A stretch of DNA of 64,000 nt. Source: Flaccisagitta enflata (Eukaryota > Chaetognatha > Sagittoidea > Aphragmophora). This document shows positions 63,256 through 64,000 of this stretch, one piece after another (position 1 is the first letter of the stretch; each line of letters begins with the position of its first letter). Where the stretch lies: positions 102,920,001-102,984,000 of the forward strand of contig OZ231126.1 in NCBI GenBank assembly GCA_965153355.1, given 5' to 3'. A model generated the notes under the pieces. That model saw nothing but the letters and a program-made list of their open reading frames with translations, was not told the origin of the DNA and did no database searches. The translations under genes were made by a program, and so were the position numbers.

Positions 63256-64000
63256 TTTCTGCTAGAAAGACAGGGTTCTGCTAGCCATATACCCCAATGA
63301 AGAAAGAGGGATCTGCTGTATGTATTATTTTTCACTTGGGGGTTCTGCCAGAAAGTCAAAGGTTCTGCAGGAGCTGATCCTAGAAACTACTGAAGGGGTT
63401 CTGCCAGGTTGTTTATGGTTCTGCTAGCCATGATCCCCAAGTTAGTACAGAGGGTTCTGCTGCATTTTTTCAATCAATCAAGGGGGTTCTGCCAGCAAGA
63501 CAAGGGTTCTGCCAGCCATGATTACCAAGTTAGTAGAAAGGATCTGCTGTATGTATTGTGTTACATGAGGGGGTTCTGCCAGAAGGACAAGGGTTCTGCT
63601 GGAGCTGATCCCAAAAATTATAGATGGGGTTCTGCTAGAATTACTATGGTTCTGCTAGCCATGATCCCCAAGTTAGTATAGAGAGGGTTGCTCATGTTTT
63701 CCGTCTCTCAGGGGTTCTGCCAGGAACAAAGTTACAGCAGCAGTTCCAAATTAGTGAGATCTCTGCTGTATGTATTTATTATTTACATAAGGAGTGTTCT
63801 GAAGAACAAGTTCTGCCGACCATGATCCCCAAGTTAGTAGAAAAAAAGGATCTGCTGTTATGTGTTGTGATAATTACATGCAGGGTTCTGTGAAAGATAA
63901 GGGGTTCCTGTCACTGATCACTAAAGTTATGAAGGGTCTGCTGTCTTTATTATTCATTTACATATGAGGGACTCTGCCGAAAGACAAGTGCCACCACCTT
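63256..64000 (+). repeat. 87-bp degenerate satellite, fifth block, running off the window
   Basis: Regular units to about 63690, after which small deletions accumulate; read quality or rapid decay could explain the last 300 bases. Confidence 0.85.

Noticed and set aside
59857-63681. Repeating peptide frames with FCQKDKGSA words
   Set aside because: The 87-bp satellite stays in frame by length alone; units carry indels and both orientations occur.

Overview
The window reads as nuclear DNA of a repeat-rich eukaryote, most likely an invertebrate animal. It is AT-rich, full of microsatellites and foldback/MITE-type repeats, carries a Ty3/gypsy LTR retrotransposon and a CR1/L2-like LINE, and its genes are cut by GT-AG introns. 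The species cannot be named from the sequence. Two runs of ten Ns (55604-55613, 58171-58180) show it is a scaffold.

The main content is two diverged Polinton/adintovirus-like elements, both on the + strand. Element A (about 8.4-26.6 kb) holds a low-complexity virion-type gene, a spliced retroviral-type integrase, a penton-like protein, a Lys-rich protein, a double-jelly-roll major capsid protein (MCP) in eight exons, an adenain-type protease, a small membrane protein and an Arg-rich protein. An intact dUTPase lies just beyond on the minus strand. Element B (about 42.6-53.0 kb) holds coiled-coil proteins, a small membrane protein, an FtsK/HerA-type packaging ATPase, two conserved Polinton-type virion proteins, integrase, penton, a Gly-rich pVI/pX-like protein, MCP, protease, a charged protein and a spliced protein with two PC4-like domains. 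Both share the order integrase - penton - small basic protein - MCP - protease. No protein-primed DNA polymerase is visible in either, and no ATPase in A. Their virion genes carry spliceosomal introns, many in B being 83-86 nt. B has several frame breaks and internal stops; A is largely open.

A 7.66-kb Ty3/gypsy element (14731-22387, minus orientation) sits inside an intron of the element-A capsid gene. Its LTRs look identical, so the insertion is recent. Between A and B (31.5-41.3 kb) lies an unrecognised multi-exon gene whose exon phases all agree; two of its exons lie in a 1.85-kb tandem duplication.

The rest is repeats: 0-8.3 kb has minisatellites and a 5-kb inverted-repeat structure; 26.7-37 kb has palindromic MITEs and minisatellite-cored foldback elements; 55.6-58.2 kb is a LINE between gaps; 58.2-64 kb is an 87-bp degenerate satellite interrupted by two other foldback elements.
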